Part shown: positions 42,389 to 51,110 of the stretch, piece after piece
Layout: every line of letters starts with the position of its first letter
How positions within the stretch are numbered: the stretch's first letter is position 1
Assembly: GCA_002393725.1 (NCBI GenBank)
Contig: DGTJ01000047.1
Span: 1-64,000, forward strand
Source: Prevotella sp. UBA4339
GTDB taxonomy: Bacteria; Bacteroidota; Bacteroidia; Bacteroidales; Bacteroidaceae
Direction: 5' to 3'
DNA length: 64,000 bases
Notes under the pieces: generated by a model
What the model was told of the DNA's origin: nothing
Seen by the model: the letters and a program-made list of their open reading frames with translations, nothing else
Database searches by the model: none
Position numbers and translations under genes: made by a program

Positions 42389-42448
42389 TACCATTAATGC
42401 TGGCGATTGCTACCATTAATGCTGGCGATTGCTACCATTAATAGTAGC
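42389..42448. repeat. 22-bp tandem repeats in a long gene-free interval
   Basis: TACCATTAATGCTGGCGATTGC occurs at 42389-42410 and 42411-42432, with a partial third copy (42433-42448). 42159-42857 is 699 bp without a convincing gene. It also holds small hairpins near 42269-42315, the hairpin AGCCACTTAT/ATAAGTGGCT at 42446-42471, the ATACCTCCCT repeats and the promoter at 42804. Confidence 0.8.
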
Positions 42449-42560
42449 CACTTATTTCCAGATAAGTGGCTGTTATTTTCAGATAAGTGCATATTATTGC
42501 AAAATAGGCGGATACCTCCCTAAATCTCTGGAAATGCCTTTGAACAGAGGTGTTTTGGAG

Positions 42561-42621
42561 AGGGAGGTATGTGCGAGATACCTCCCTCATACCTCCCTTA
42601 TACCTCCCTCATACCTCCCTC
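42561..42621. repeat. 11-bp ATACCTCCCTC tandem repeats with an inverted copy
   Basis: Four tandem units run from 42578 to 42621. AGGGAGGTAT at 42561-42570 is inverted with a 7-nt loop to the first unit, so the block can form a hairpin. Single copies also occur near 42511 and 42714. They precede the lipoprotein gene by more than 200 bp. Confidence 0.85.
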
Positions 42622-42803
42622 ACAATCGATTAATCGTGACCGCCTACTGGAAATTTTCACCAATTAATATCCAGCTATCATTAGGACTCTCACAGCATCC
42701 GCATGAGTATCTCAGGGAGGTATCCGCTAATTTCAGGAAATCTTCAATTCTTAAAAAAAACAAATTTATCATTGATTTATTTGGAAGTTTATGATAAAAG
42801 TAC

Positions 42804-42812
42804 TATCTTTGC
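42804..42812 (+). promoter_or_regulatory. Bacteroidetes -7 element
   Basis: TATCTTTGC, 46 nt before the fimbrillin-like lipoprotein. Confidence 0.75.
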
Positions 42813-42857
42813 CACAGAAAAATCACTTTTATGGTTTAACCCTAAATTAAAACAATT

Positions 42858-43757
42858 ATGAGAAATTCAATTATTTTTGCAGGTATGCTTCTGCTCGCTG
42901 CCAGTTGCAGCAATGAGAATGAGAGTGTAGAACAGTTTGTTGACAATCAGGCATTTGCGCCAGTAACTATCCGAGTTTCTGACTTCTCGATGTCGTTTGA
43001 AAACCTTACTTCAACCACCCAAACAAGATCTACCGATGTGGCATCTTATAATGGCCTTAAGGTCATTACCTTGGCTTTTTACTCTGGAGATACTAAAGTC
43101 TATGAGTCAACTCAGTTACGTTCAGACGAGACGACGTACACCACCTTTGGCCATTTCTCTTGTAATTTGCCTATCGGAAGCTATAAGATGGTGGTAATAG
43201 GTAGAGACCTCTCAGACGGTGATATATTTACTCTTACAAGTCCGACAGAGGCGGCATATACCTCTGAGAAGGTGCGTGAGACTTTCAGTGCAGTGCAGGA
43301 TGTCACAATCTCCAACTCTTCAGCTCAGAACCTTACTGTCATACTAAGCCGCGTTGTGTCAATGTTGAAAATAGTCTCTAACGACAATCGTACTGCTGAG
43401 GCGGCACAGATAAAGACTACGTTCAGTGCTGGAGGCAAGAGCTTTAATCCAAGCACAGGTCTTGCTACGTCAGATAAGGGTTTCTGGGTAATAAATCATC
43501 CCTCGACTGCAGTTGGTGCAACTATCTCTGTATTCAGTTATGCCTTCCTTACCACTGATGAACAGGAAATGGATATAACTCTTGAAATCCAAGATGCTGA
43601 TGGTAATACTCTATTCACTAAGTTCATACCTAATGTCATCTTAAAGCGTAACAGGAAGACGACGTTGACAGGTCCAGTATTTACACCTACATCTGTAGCC
43701 AACTCGTCATTCTCTGTCGATACCGATTGGCTGGATGAGCTTTTTGTGACTTTCTAA
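42858..43757 (+). CDS. Fimbrillin-like (FimB/Mfa2-like) lipoprotein
   Basis: 299 residues. Lipobox LLLAASCSNENE near residue 16, then Thr/Ser-rich sequence (NLTSTTQTRSTDVASY), and a beta-sandwich-like body with LKVITLAFYSGDTKVYES, GSYKMVVIGRDLSDGD, and SRVVSMLKIVSNDN, as in FimB/Mfa2 minor fimbrial subunits and related FimA-like proteins of Bacteroidales. No other fimbrial gene lies nearby. Surface or outer-membrane location is likely; the assignment to a particular subunit class is tentative. Confidence 0.65.
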   Translation: MRNSIIFAGMLLLAASCSNENESVEQFVDNQAFAPVTIRVSDFSMSFENLTSTTQTRSTDVASYNGLKVITLAFYSGDTKVYESTQLRSDETTYTTFGHFSCNLPIGSYKMVVIGRDLSDGDIFTLTSPTEAAYTSEKVRETFSAVQDVTISNSSAQNLTVILSRVVSMLKIVSNDNRTAEAAQIKTTFSAGGKSFNPSTGLATSDKGFWVINHPSTAVGATISVFSYAFLTTDEQEMDITLEIQDADGNTLFTKFIPNVILKRNRKTTLTGPVFTPTSVANSSFSVDTDWLDELFVTF

Positions 43758-43831
43758 TTTGCATTTTAGTCTATTCCGCACTGGGAATGAAATTTCTTCT
43801 TCATTTTCAGTGTGGAATCATTTTTTTTAGC

Positions 43832-43840
43832 TATCTTTGT
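43832..43840 (+). promoter_or_regulatory. Bacteroidetes -7 element
   Basis: TATCTTTGT, 20-26 nt before the candidate starts of the GHMP kinase. It excludes the earlier in-frame ATG 43812. Confidence 0.7.
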
Positions 43841-43859
43841 AGCCGAAAAAAATATATAT

Positions 43860-45008
43860 ATGTTTATGAGTGAGCATCAGTTTCATATTTTCAGTCCTTA
43901 TCGGGTATGTACCCTGGGGGCACATGTAGATCATCAGCATGGTTTGGTAACAGGTTTTGCTATTGACAAGGGTGTTGACTTGTGGTTTGACGTCCGTGAT
44001 GATAGCAAGGTGGTACTCGACAGTGAGACGTTTTCTGGCCATGTGGAGTTTGATATCGTTACACCGGCTTTGGTGAAACAAGGTGACTGGGGTGACTATG
44101 CTCGTGGAGCGAAGTTCGCTTTGCAGAAGCGGTTCAAGCTCAATAAGGGTATTACAGGTGTTATCAAGGGCAGTATCCCTGTAGGTGGGCTGTCTTCGTC
44201 GGCAGCTGTGCTGATTGCTTACGTAATGGCATTTGCCAAGGCCAACAATATAATGATGGAGGCATTCGAGGTGATGAAGATTGCCTCTGAAGCTGAAAGG
44301 GAGTATATAGGGCTGAACAATGGCCTGCTCGACCAGGCTTGTATCGCCCTGGGCAAGAGGGATCATCTCCTGATGCTGGACTGTGAGAGCAATGAATACA
44401 GGCTGATACCAAAGGCTCAGAATATGCCGGATTTTGAACTGGGGATATTCTTCAGCGGATTGACTCGCAGTCTTATGAGCAGTGACTATAATCTTCGTGT
44501 TGCAGAGTGTAAGACTGCCACTTGGCTTGTGCAGGCTTATGAAAATATACCGTTGAAAGAACAGAATAAGACATTCCTCAGGGATGTCAGCGAGAGTATG
44601 TTTAAGAGGCATAGGGATGACATGCCTCCGAGGTTTGCCAGACGTGCAGAGCATTTCTTCAGCGAGCATAAGAGAGTGAGGGAAGGTATCACTGCGTGGG
44701 AAACAGGTAATCTCGAGTGGTTTGGCAGTCTCTCTAAAGCTTCATGTGAGAGCTCTATACACAACTATGAGTGTGGCAGTCCAGAACTTATCGCAATCTA
44801 TAACGCTATGCTGACCACTCCTGGCATTTATGGCGGCAGATTCAGTGGTGCTGGATTCAAAGGGGCTTGTATTGCTATTGTCGATCCCAGCAAGAAGGCT
44901 GAAATTGAGAAGGAGATAACTGAGAAGTATTTGGAGCAGTTCCCCCAGTACCGAGAGACATTTAAAGTCTACTTCTGCAAGAGTGACGATGGTGCGAGAT
45001 TTGTGTGA
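43860..45008 (+). CDS. GHMP family sugar kinase, galacturonokinase-like
   Basis: About 382 residues (ATG 43860; ATG 43866 also possible). GHMP motifs: 1, FSPYRVCTLGAHVDHQHG; 2, IPVGGLSSSAAV (ATP); 3, GGRFSGAGFKGACIAIV. The first motif differs from true galactokinase (GRVNLIGEHTDY) and, from memory, is close to the plant galacturonokinase motif SPYRICPLGAHIDHQ. Galacturonate-1-phosphate formation is therefore the leading idea; galactokinase is the fallback. A nucleotidyltransferase and a UDP-glucuronate 4-epimerase-like gene follow, which supports sugar salvage to a UDP-sugar. The motif was not checked by alignment. Confidence 0.78.
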   Translation: MFMSEHQFHIFSPYRVCTLGAHVDHQHGLVTGFAIDKGVDLWFDVRDDSKVVLDSETFSGHVEFDIVTPALVKQGDWGDYARGAKFALQKRFKLNKGITGVIKGSIPVGGLSSSAAVLIAYVMAFAKANNIMMEAFEVMKIASEAEREYIGLNNGLLDQACIALGKRDHLLMLDCESNEYRLIPKAQNMPDFELGIFFSGLTRSLMSSDYNLRVAECKTATWLVQAYENIPLKEQNKTFLRDVSESMFKRHRDDMPPRFARRAEHFFSEHKRVREGITAWETGNLEWFGSLSKASCESSIHNYECGSPELIAIYNAMLTTPGIYGGRFSGAGFKGACIAIVDPSKKAEIEKEITEKYLEQFPQYRETFKVYFCKSDDGARFV

Positions 45009-45033
45009 ATGATAAAAGTAAAAAAGTAAAGAC

Positions 45034-45792
45034 GTGAAAAATATTGTTATTGCAGCTGGGTATGCGACGAGGCTGGGAGAGTTGACGAAGAATTTTCCGA
45101 AGCCCTTGCTGAAGATAGGAGATAATACGATTCTCGGAAGGATGCTCGATGATATAGACAGTATTCCTGAGATTGATGAACATGTGATAATAACAAATCA
45201 TAAATTTGCGGAGATTTTTGAAAGGGAATTAGCAGAAATCAACGGGAATTCTTCTTCGAACAATAAACGTTGGAAGAAACCGATTACTATCGTGGATGAC
45301 GGGACGGAGACTAACGAAACACGGCTGGGAGCAGTGTGTGATTTGTTGTTTGCGATGGATAAGCTCAAGATAGATGATGACTTACTGGTAGTGGCAGCTG
45401 ACAATCTGTTGTTTTTTAGTTTTCAGGAGTTTGTTGACTTCGCCAAGACCAAGAATACGTCATGTATCATGTGTCATGAGCAACCGAGTATAGAGAAGTT
45501 GCAGAGAACAGGCGTTGTTGAGCTTGATGATAATAACAAGGTGCTCGGTATGGAGGAGAAGCCTCAGGTGCCGAAGAGCCACTGGGCAGTGCCGCCATTC
45601 TATATTTATCTAAAGAAGGATCTTGAGTTGGTAAGGCATTCTGTCGAGAATGGGTGCGGAAAGGATGCACCTGGCAATCTGGCTCACTATATGGTGGAGA
45701 ATACCACTATGCATGCCTGGCCGATGAGTGCAGGGAGATTTGATATAGGAAGTCTGGATACATATTATGAAGCAGTAAAACGCTTCGGATAA
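45034..45792 (+). CDS. Sugar nucleotidyltransferase
   Basis: 252 residues, GTG start at 45034 (25 nt after the kinase). The N-terminus NIVIAAGYATRLGELTKNFP has the NTP-transferase signature (AAG-x-ATRL-x-PKPLL), with DDLLVVAADNLLF as the metal-binding DxN-like region and GRFDIGSLDTYYEAVKRFG near the end. It should activate a sugar-1-phosphate to an NDP-sugar. From the neighbours, UTP plus the product of the GHMP kinase is the likely substrate pair, but no residue proves it. Confidence 0.85.
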   Translation: MKNIVIAAGYATRLGELTKNFPKPLLKIGDNTILGRMLDDIDSIPEIDEHVIITNHKFAEIFERELAEINGNSSSNNKRWKKPITIVDDGTETNETRLGAVCDLLFAMDKLKIDDDLLVVAADNLLFFSFQEFVDFAKTKNTSCIMCHEQPSIEKLQRTGVVELDDNNKVLGMEEKPQVPKSHWAVPPFYIYLKKDLELVRHSVENGCGKDAPGNLAHYMVENTTMHAWPMSAGRFDIGSLDTYYEAVKRFG

Positions 45793-45805
45793 AAAATAGG
45801 GAGTT

Positions 45806-46864
45806 ATGCAAAAGATTTGTTTGGATAATAAGGTCATTTTTGTGACTGGAGCAGCGGGGTTCATAGGATCTAACCTCGTGATGAGACTGTTTAAGGATGT
45901 CAAGGGGGCTACAATCGTAGGTATCGATAATATGAACGATTATTATGATGTAGCACTGAAGGAATATCGCCTGAGTGAGTTGAACAAGAGTGTACCTGAG
46001 GGCACAACATGGAAGTTCGTAAAGGGAGATATTGCTGATAAGGTGACTATCGACAGGCTGTTTGAAGAGTGTAAGTTTGACGTGGTTGTTAATCTGGCAG
46101 CTCAGGCTGGTGTAAGATACAGTATCACTAACCCAGATGCATACATTCAGAGCAACATGATAGGATTCTATAATATCCTGGAAGCTTGCCGGCATAATGC
46201 TGTGGAGCATTTGGTTTATGCTTCCTCATCGAGTGTTTATGGAGGTAATAAGAAGGTGCCTTTCTCTACGGATGACAGGGTGGATAATCCTGTAAGCCTT
46301 TATGCAGCTACAAAGAAGAGCAATGAACTGATGGCGCACTGCTATTCGAAACTCTATGACATCCCGTCTACCGGTTTGCGCTTCTTTACAGTATATGGCC
46401 CTGCAGGCAGGCCTGATATGGCTTATTTCGGATTTACAAATAAGCTGATGAAGGGGGAGACGATAAAGATATTCAATTATGGTAATTGCCGGAGGGATTT
46501 TACGTTTGTAGATGACATTGTCGAGGGTATTGTCCGAGTGATGCAGGGTGCTCCAGAGCGCAAGAAGGGTGAGGATGGACTGCCGATACCTCCGTATGCA
46601 GTATATAATATAGGTGGAGGTCAGCCGGAGAACTTGCTCGACTTCGTACAGATCCTTCAGGAGGAACTGGTACGTGCAGGTGTGCTGCCTGAGGATTATG
46701 ACTTTGAGGCTCATAAGGAACTGGTACCTATGCAACCGGGCGATGTGCCTACAACTTATGCGGACGCTACAGCCTTAGAGCGTGATTTCGGGTTTACGCC
46801 GAAAATAACGTTACGGGAAGGCTTGAGGAAGTTTGCCGAGTGGTATAAAGAATACTATAAGTAA
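45806..46864 (+). CDS. NAD-dependent epimerase, UDP-glucuronate 4-epimerase-like
   Basis: 352 residues. Short-chain dehydrogenase Rossmann motif [11 protein letters not shown] (14-24), catalytic SSSSVYGG and YAATKKSNE (YxxxK), and [16 protein letters not shown], as in UDP-glucuronate 4-epimerases (UDP-glucuronate to UDP-galacturonate). The reaction direction fits the upstream kinase and nucleotidyltransferase as a route to or from UDP-galacturonate. GDP-sugar or other epimerases remain possible. Its stop overlaps the menB start by one base. Confidence 0.87.
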   Translation: MQKICLDNKVIFVTGAAGFIGSNLVMRLFKDVKGATIVGIDNMNDYYDVALKEYRLSELNKSVPEGTTWKFVKGDIADKVTIDRLFEECKFDVVVNLAAQAGVRYSITNPDAYIQSNMIGFYNILEACRHNAVEHLVYASSSSVYGGNKKVPFSTDDRVDNPVSLYAATKKSNELMAHCYSKLYDIPSTGLRFFTVYGPAGRPDMAYFGFTNKLMKGETIKIFNYGNCRRDFTFVDDIVEGIVRVMQGAPERKKGEDGLPIPPYAVYNIGGGQPENLLDFVQILQEELVRAGVLPEDYDFEAHKELVPMQPGDVPTTYADATALERDFGFTPKITLREGLRKFAEWYKEYYK

Positions 46865-47721
46865 TGGAGAAAAGAAACTGGAAAACTATCCGTGAGTTTA
46901 AGGAGATACTGTTTGATGAATATAATGGTATCGCAAAAATAACCATTAATCGTCCACAGTATCGTAATGCGTTTACACCAAAGACAACATGGGAATTGAG
47001 CCAGGCGTTCAGTATGTGCCGCGAGATGCAGAACATCAATGTGGTGCTGTTGACTGGTGCCATGAGTGAGGTGCCAGAGGGAAAGACTCTGGCCGACGTC
47101 AAGCATGCCTTCTGTTCAGGAGGCGACATGCATGTGAAAGGTCGTGGGGGATATGTCGATGAAGAGGGCGTGCCCAGGCTGAGCGTGCTCGATGTGCAGA
47201 TGCAGATACGTAGACTGCCGAAGCCGGTGATAGCGATGGTGAATGGCTATGCTATCGGAGGTGGTCATGTGCTGCACTTGGTATGTGACCTTACTATAGC
47301 CTCTGAGAATGCCATCTTTGGACAGACAGGCCCGAAGGTGGGCAGCTTCGATGCAGGTTTCGGCTCTTCGTATCTGGCAAGAATCGTAGGGCAGAAGAAG
47401 GCCCGTGAGATATGGTTCCTGTGCAGACAGTATTCTGCCAAAGAGGCCGAAGAGATGGGAATGGTGAACAAGGTAGTCCCTATCGAGCGTCTCGAAGATG
47501 AGTGTGTGGAGTGGGCTGAAATAATGATGGAGCGCTCCCCGCTTGCACTTAGGATGATTAAGGCCGGACTGAATGCCGAGCTTGACGGACAGGCTGGTAT
47601 ACAGGAACTGGCGGGAGACTGCACTATGCTGTACTACTTCCTTGATGAGGCTCAGGAGGGTGGAAAGGCATTTCTCGAAAAGCGGAAACCAGACTTTAAG
47701 AAATATCCAAAACTGCCGTGA
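46864..47721 (+). CDS. menB: 1,4-dihydroxy-2-naphthoyl-CoA synthase
   Basis: 285 residues. A crotonase fold with the MenB-typical [17 protein letters not shown], the oxyanion-hole glycines in [38 protein letters not shown] and the C-terminal [10 protein letters not shown]. It makes dihydroxynaphthoyl-CoA in menaquinone synthesis. menC and menE follow without gaps; menF, menD and menH are not in the window. The gene overlaps the epimerase by one base, so its promoter may be that of the sugar-salvage operon. Confidence 0.96.
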   Translation: MEKRNWKTIREFKEILFDEYNGIAKITINRPQYRNAFTPKTTWELSQAFSMCREMQNINVVLLTGAMSEVPEGKTLADVKHAFCSGGDMHVKGRGGYVDEEGVPRLSVLDVQMQIRRLPKPVIAMVNGYAIGGGHVLHLVCDLTIASENAIFGQTGPKVGSFDAGFGSSYLARIVGQKKAREIWFLCRQYSAKEAEEMGMVNKVVPIERLEDECVEWAEIMMERSPLALRMIKAGLNAELDGQAGIQELAGDCTMLYYFLDEAQEGGKAFLEKRKPDFKKYPKLP

Positions 47722-48773
47722 TGTCTGACCGATATACCTTTTGCATAGAAAAGAAGACACTGCATTTTAAGGTGCCTGCTAAGACTTCGAGGGGAGAGTA
47801 TACTACAAGGAAGATATGTTTGATATATCTGTCGGATGGCGAGAGAACGGGTGTGGGAGAGTGTGCCCCACTTCCTGATCTCAGCTGCGACGCAATGTCG
47901 GATGAGAAATATGAGTCTCTGCTCAATGCGCATTGTGGCAATTTCTGCCTGACTGGTGAGATAGACTATGATGGCATGAGGGATTATCCATCGATGCTGT
48001 TCGGACTGGAGACAGCAGTGCTCGATATAAGAGGTAAGAAAGTTGATGGAAGAACCCTGCTTTTTGACACAGCTTTCAGTCGTGGTGAAGTTGGTATCCC
48101 TATCAATGGTCTTGTTTGGATGGGTAACTATGAGGAGATGCTCCAGCGTATTGAAGAGAAACTTGAAAAAGGTTTCCGTTGTGTCAAACTGAAGATAGGT
48201 GCCATAGACTTCGAGAAGGAGTTGGATCTCGTGAAACGTATCAGAGACAGGTTCTCCTTCCATGAGGTAGAACTGAGACTGGATGCCAACGGAGCATTCA
48301 AATATGAAGAGGCTTTGTATAAGCTTGAGTTACTTTCACAGTATGCCATCCACAGTATCGAACAGCCGATAAGGGCTGGTCAGTGGGCATATATGGCAGA
48401 ACTATGCAGAGAGTCACCATTGCCTATTGCTTTGGATGAAGAGCTGATAGGTGTGAATGATCCTGAGACAAAGCGCCTGATGCTGAATATCATAAAGCCA
48501 AGGTATATAATCCTGAAGCCATCGTTGCATGGAGGTATGTCAGGCTGCAGGGAGTGGATCGACTTAGCCAGAGATATGGGTATTGGTTCGTGGATTACTT
48601 CTGCTCTTGAGAGCAACATTGGACTTAATGCTATAGCGCAGTTCGCTTCGAGTGTGTATGGTGACAAAATCGTAATGCCGCAGGGATTAGGAACAGGACA
48701 GCTGTTCGAGGATAATATCCCAATGGGTTTGGAAATTATTGGCGATCGCCTGAGACTGACATGTCGGCAATAG
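47721..48773 (+). CDS. menC: o-Succinylbenzoate synthase
   Basis: 350 residues from ATG 47721 (GTG one codon earlier possible), sharing one base with the menB stop. It belongs to the enolase superfamily: KLKIGAIDF (Lys base), LRLDANGAF (metal Asp), SIEQPIR (metal Glu), ALDEEL (metal Asp) and IILKPSLHGG (second Lys). It dehydrates SHCHC to o-succinylbenzoate. Bacteroidetes MenC proteins are diverged but keep these residues. It overlaps menE by 13 bp. Confidence 0.93.
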   Translation: MSDRYTFCIEKKTLHFKVPAKTSRGEYTTRKICLIYLSDGERTGVGECAPLPDLSCDAMSDEKYESLLNAHCGNFCLTGEIDYDGMRDYPSMLFGLETAVLDIRGKKVDGRTLLFDTAFSRGEVGIPINGLVWMGNYEEMLQRIEEKLEKGFRCVKLKIGAIDFEKELDLVKRIRDRFSFHEVELRLDANGAFKYEEALYKLELLSQYAIHSIEQPIRAGQWAYMAELCRESPLPIALDEELIGVNDPETKRLMLNIIKPRYIILKPSLHGGMSGCREWIDLARDMGIGSWITSALESNIGLNAIAQFASSVYGDKIVMPQGLGTGQLFEDNIPMGLEIIGDRLRLTCRQ

Positions 48774-49777
48774 AAAAATCTGTTACTGTTGATGATTTCA
48801 TGGAGGAATGGACTAATGACAGTCCGTATGTCCATGTTAAGACAAGCGGTAGCACAGGCGAACCGAAAGCGATTCTCGTGGAGAAACGCAGAATGCTCGC
48901 TTCTGCCAAAATCACTTGTGACTTTTTGGGATTACGTGAGGGGAATACCGCACTATTGTGTATGCCTCTGGAGTATATTGCAGGAAAGATGATGGTTGTA
49001 AGGTCTATTGAGCGAAGGATGAAGCTGATAAGTGTAGTGCCTTCTGGTCATCCTTTGTCTTCGATGCAACTTCCTCTTTACCCCAGTGTGGATTTTGCAG
49101 CGATGGTACCACTACAGGTGTATAATTCGTTGCAAGTACCTGAGGAGCGTGATAGGCTGATGAGGATAAGACACCTGATTATCGGTGGAGGTGCGGTAGA
49201 TGATGCAATGGCTGCGGAACTAAAGTCTTTTCCTAATGCAGTGTGGAGCACTTACGGTATGACAGAGACACTTTCGCATATAGCGTTGAGAAGGTTGAGT
49301 GGAAAGGATGCTTCGGATTGGTATTCTCCATTTGAGTCAGTAAATATCAGTCTTACGAATGATGGCTGTCTGGTAATTGAGGCTCCTGAGGTTTGTGAAG
49401 GTAGGCTGGTGACTAATGATATAGCGGAAATTAGAGAGGCGGCACTGACAGGTAGTAGCCCATGTGTCAATTTCAGGATATTGGGTAGAAAGGACAATAC
49501 CATCTGTTCTGGAGGGATTAAGATTCAGGCGGAAGAAGTGGAAAGAATTTTAAAACCATATCTTGACGAACCCTACCTTGTCACAAGGAGAAAAGACCCG
49601 AAATTCGGAGAGATTGTCGTATTGTTGACAGAAGGTTCAGTTGATAAAGCACGTGAGGCATGTGAGAGAGTCCTTCCTAAGCTGCATCATCCGAGGGATT
49701 ACGTACGAGTGGATAAGATTCCGCTCACAGCTACTGGCAAGCCTGCCAGGAAAGAGGCCGAGAAATTAGCTCTTTAA
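48761..49777 (+). CDS. menE: o-Succinylbenzoate--CoA ligase
   Basis: 338 residues, shorter than most acyl-CoA ligases. Core motifs of the adenylate-forming family are present: TSGSTGEPKAI (31-41), YGMTETLSHIALR (166-178), and C-terminal LTATGKPARKEAEKLAL with the catalytic Lys. The start lies inside menC. It converts o-succinylbenzoate to its CoA ester, the substrate of MenB, so menB-menC-menE encode three linked steps. It is followed by a bidirectional terminator. Confidence 0.93.
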   Translation: MSAIEKSVTVDDFMEEWTNDSPYVHVKTSGSTGEPKAILVEKRRMLASAKITCDFLGLREGNTALLCMPLEYIAGKMMVVRSIERRMKLISVVPSGHPLSSMQLPLYPSVDFAAMVPLQVYNSLQVPEERDRLMRIRHLIIGGGAVDDAMAAELKSFPNAVWSTYGMTETLSHIALRRLSGKDASDWYSPFESVNISLTNDGCLVIEAPEVCEGRLVTNDIAEIREAALTGSSPCVNFRILGRKDNTICSGGIKIQAEEVERILKPYLDEPYLVTRRKDPKFGEIVVLLTEGSVDKAREACERVLPKLHHPRDYVRVDKIPLTATGKPARKEAEKLAL

Positions 49778-49793
49778 AGTATCAGAAAAATAG

Positions 49794-49825
49794 AGGTGCA
49801 GCTGCTCTCGCGAGTGGCTGCACCT
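49794..49825. terminator. Bidirectional terminator between menE and aroB
   Basis: AGGTGCAGC (49794-49802) pairs exactly with GCTGCACCT (49817-49825), with a nested CTCGCGAG core. A-rich sequence to the left and T-rich to the right let it act for both convergent genes. Confidence 0.75.
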
Positions 49826-49876
49826 GATTAGTTAGTAATATGATTAGGTCAAATATAAGCAGATTGGATTGTGGGA

Positions 49877-50944
49877 TTAACACTCCCGATAGAAATCGAG
49901 AGCCTCATATATGTCTTGCTTTGAGGCTGTTTGATTTATTCTTATCTCACCTATACCTGCGAGTAGGGTGAAGTTGATGATACCGGCAATGTTCTTCTTG
50001 TCGTGAGTCATCAGTTCTAATAGGGTGGGGTAGTCATCGCAGGTAATGGTCATCTTGCCATAGTGCTCCTTTATGAAATTTACAGTCTGATGCATCTTGT
50101 CCGTAGGGAAACCCGTCTTGATGCACGAGAGATAAAGTTCGCTGATAAGACCGAAAGCGACGAAGTAGCCGTGAAGCAAGGGGATGAAATGATTTGACTC
50201 TATTGTGCTGAGAGCGAACGACTCGAAGGCATGACCTACGGTATGCCCGAGGTTAAGGGCCTTACGGATACCTTGTTCTGTGGGGTCTTCTGTTACGATA
50301 CGCTGTTTTACGTCAACACTGTCTGCCAGCATTTTCTGGAGTTGTCCGAAGTCAGGCTGCTCAATGTCGAAATTCATAAGCTCAGCCCACGTCTCTGAAT
50401 TGGATATCAGTCCGTGTTTCAGCATCTCTGCATATCCGGAAAGAATGTTTTCTCTGTCGAGGGTTCTAAGGAAAGGAGTATGCAGTATGACGCTTGCTGC
50501 ATTATTGAATACGCCAATCTCGTTCTTCAGCCCTCTGAAGTTGATGCCCGTCTTACCGCCTACAGATGCATCCACCATTGCCAGCAGTGTAGTGGGGATG
50601 TTGATATAGTTGATGCCGCGTTTGAAGGTTGAGGCTGCGAATCCCCCCAAGTCGGTAACCATTCCTCCACCTATATTTATTAATAAAGAGTGGCGGGTGG
50701 CACCTCCTGCTCCCAACTCTTCCCATACGTGGGTTAGAGAGTCGAGGTTCTTGTTGGTGTCGGAAGCACCTATTACAATAGTATTGGCATCCTGAAGAAA
50801 AGGATAGTCAGCCACAAGAGGCAGGCAGAGCTTCTCTGTATTCTCATCTGTGAGAACAAAAACCTTATCGCGCTCGCATTCGCTTACTGCTTCTGCCAAT
50901 GTCTGCTCCAGACTGTCGGCTATCAATACCTTCTGTATATTCAT
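49877..50944 (-). CDS. aroB: 3-Dehydroquinate synthase
   Basis: 355 residues from ATG 50944 (MNIQKVLIADSLEQTL). Conserved NAD and substrate motifs: LINIGGGMVTDLGGFAAS, IPTTLLAMVDASVGGKTGIN, LNLGHTVGHAFE (metal His). It catalyses the second step of the shikimate pathway. An upstream ATG (50989) lies before the promoter at 50975 and was rejected. It converges with menE; no other aro gene is adjacent. Confidence 0.96.
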   Translation of the reverse strand: MNIQKVLIADSLEQTLAEAVSECERDKVFVLTDENTEKLCLPLVADYPFLQDANTIVIGASDTNKNLDSLTHVWEELGAGGATRHSLLINIGGGMVTDLGGFAASTFKRGINYINIPTTLLAMVDASVGGKTGINFRGLKNEIGVFNNAASVILHTPFLRTLDRENILSGYAEMLKHGLISNSETWAELMNFDIEQPDFGQLQKMLADSVDVKQRIVTEDPTEQGIRKALNLGHTVGHAFESFALSTIESNHFIPLLHGYFVAFGLISELYLSCIKTGFPTDKMHQTVNFIKEHYGKMTITCDDYPTLLELMTHDKKNIAGIINFTLLAGIGEIRINQTASKQDIYEALDFYREC

Positions 50945-50974
50945 CTTTTGACGGTAGTATTTTAATAACTGAAT

Positions 50975-50983
50975 GCAAAGGTA
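50975..50983 (-). promoter_or_regulatory. Bacteroidetes -7 element for aroB
   Basis: TACCTTTGC on the minus strand, 31 nt before the aroB ATG at 50944. Confidence 0.75.
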
Positions 50984-51110
50984 GCTCAATTTTTTATAAA
51001 TCGGGTGGATAAAATCAATTAATTGTATAAAATACCATCATTTTTTTTAAATCCATTAAACTTTTTGCATATTAAAACGTCAAAGAGGCAAAAAATCATA
51101 AAAAGTAATA

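Noticed and set aside
42429..42794. 121-residue plus-strand ORF in the 42.4-42.8 kb interval
   Set aside because: It runs straight through the 11-bp and 22-bp repeats, has no clear promoter or ribosome site and no protein-like pattern.
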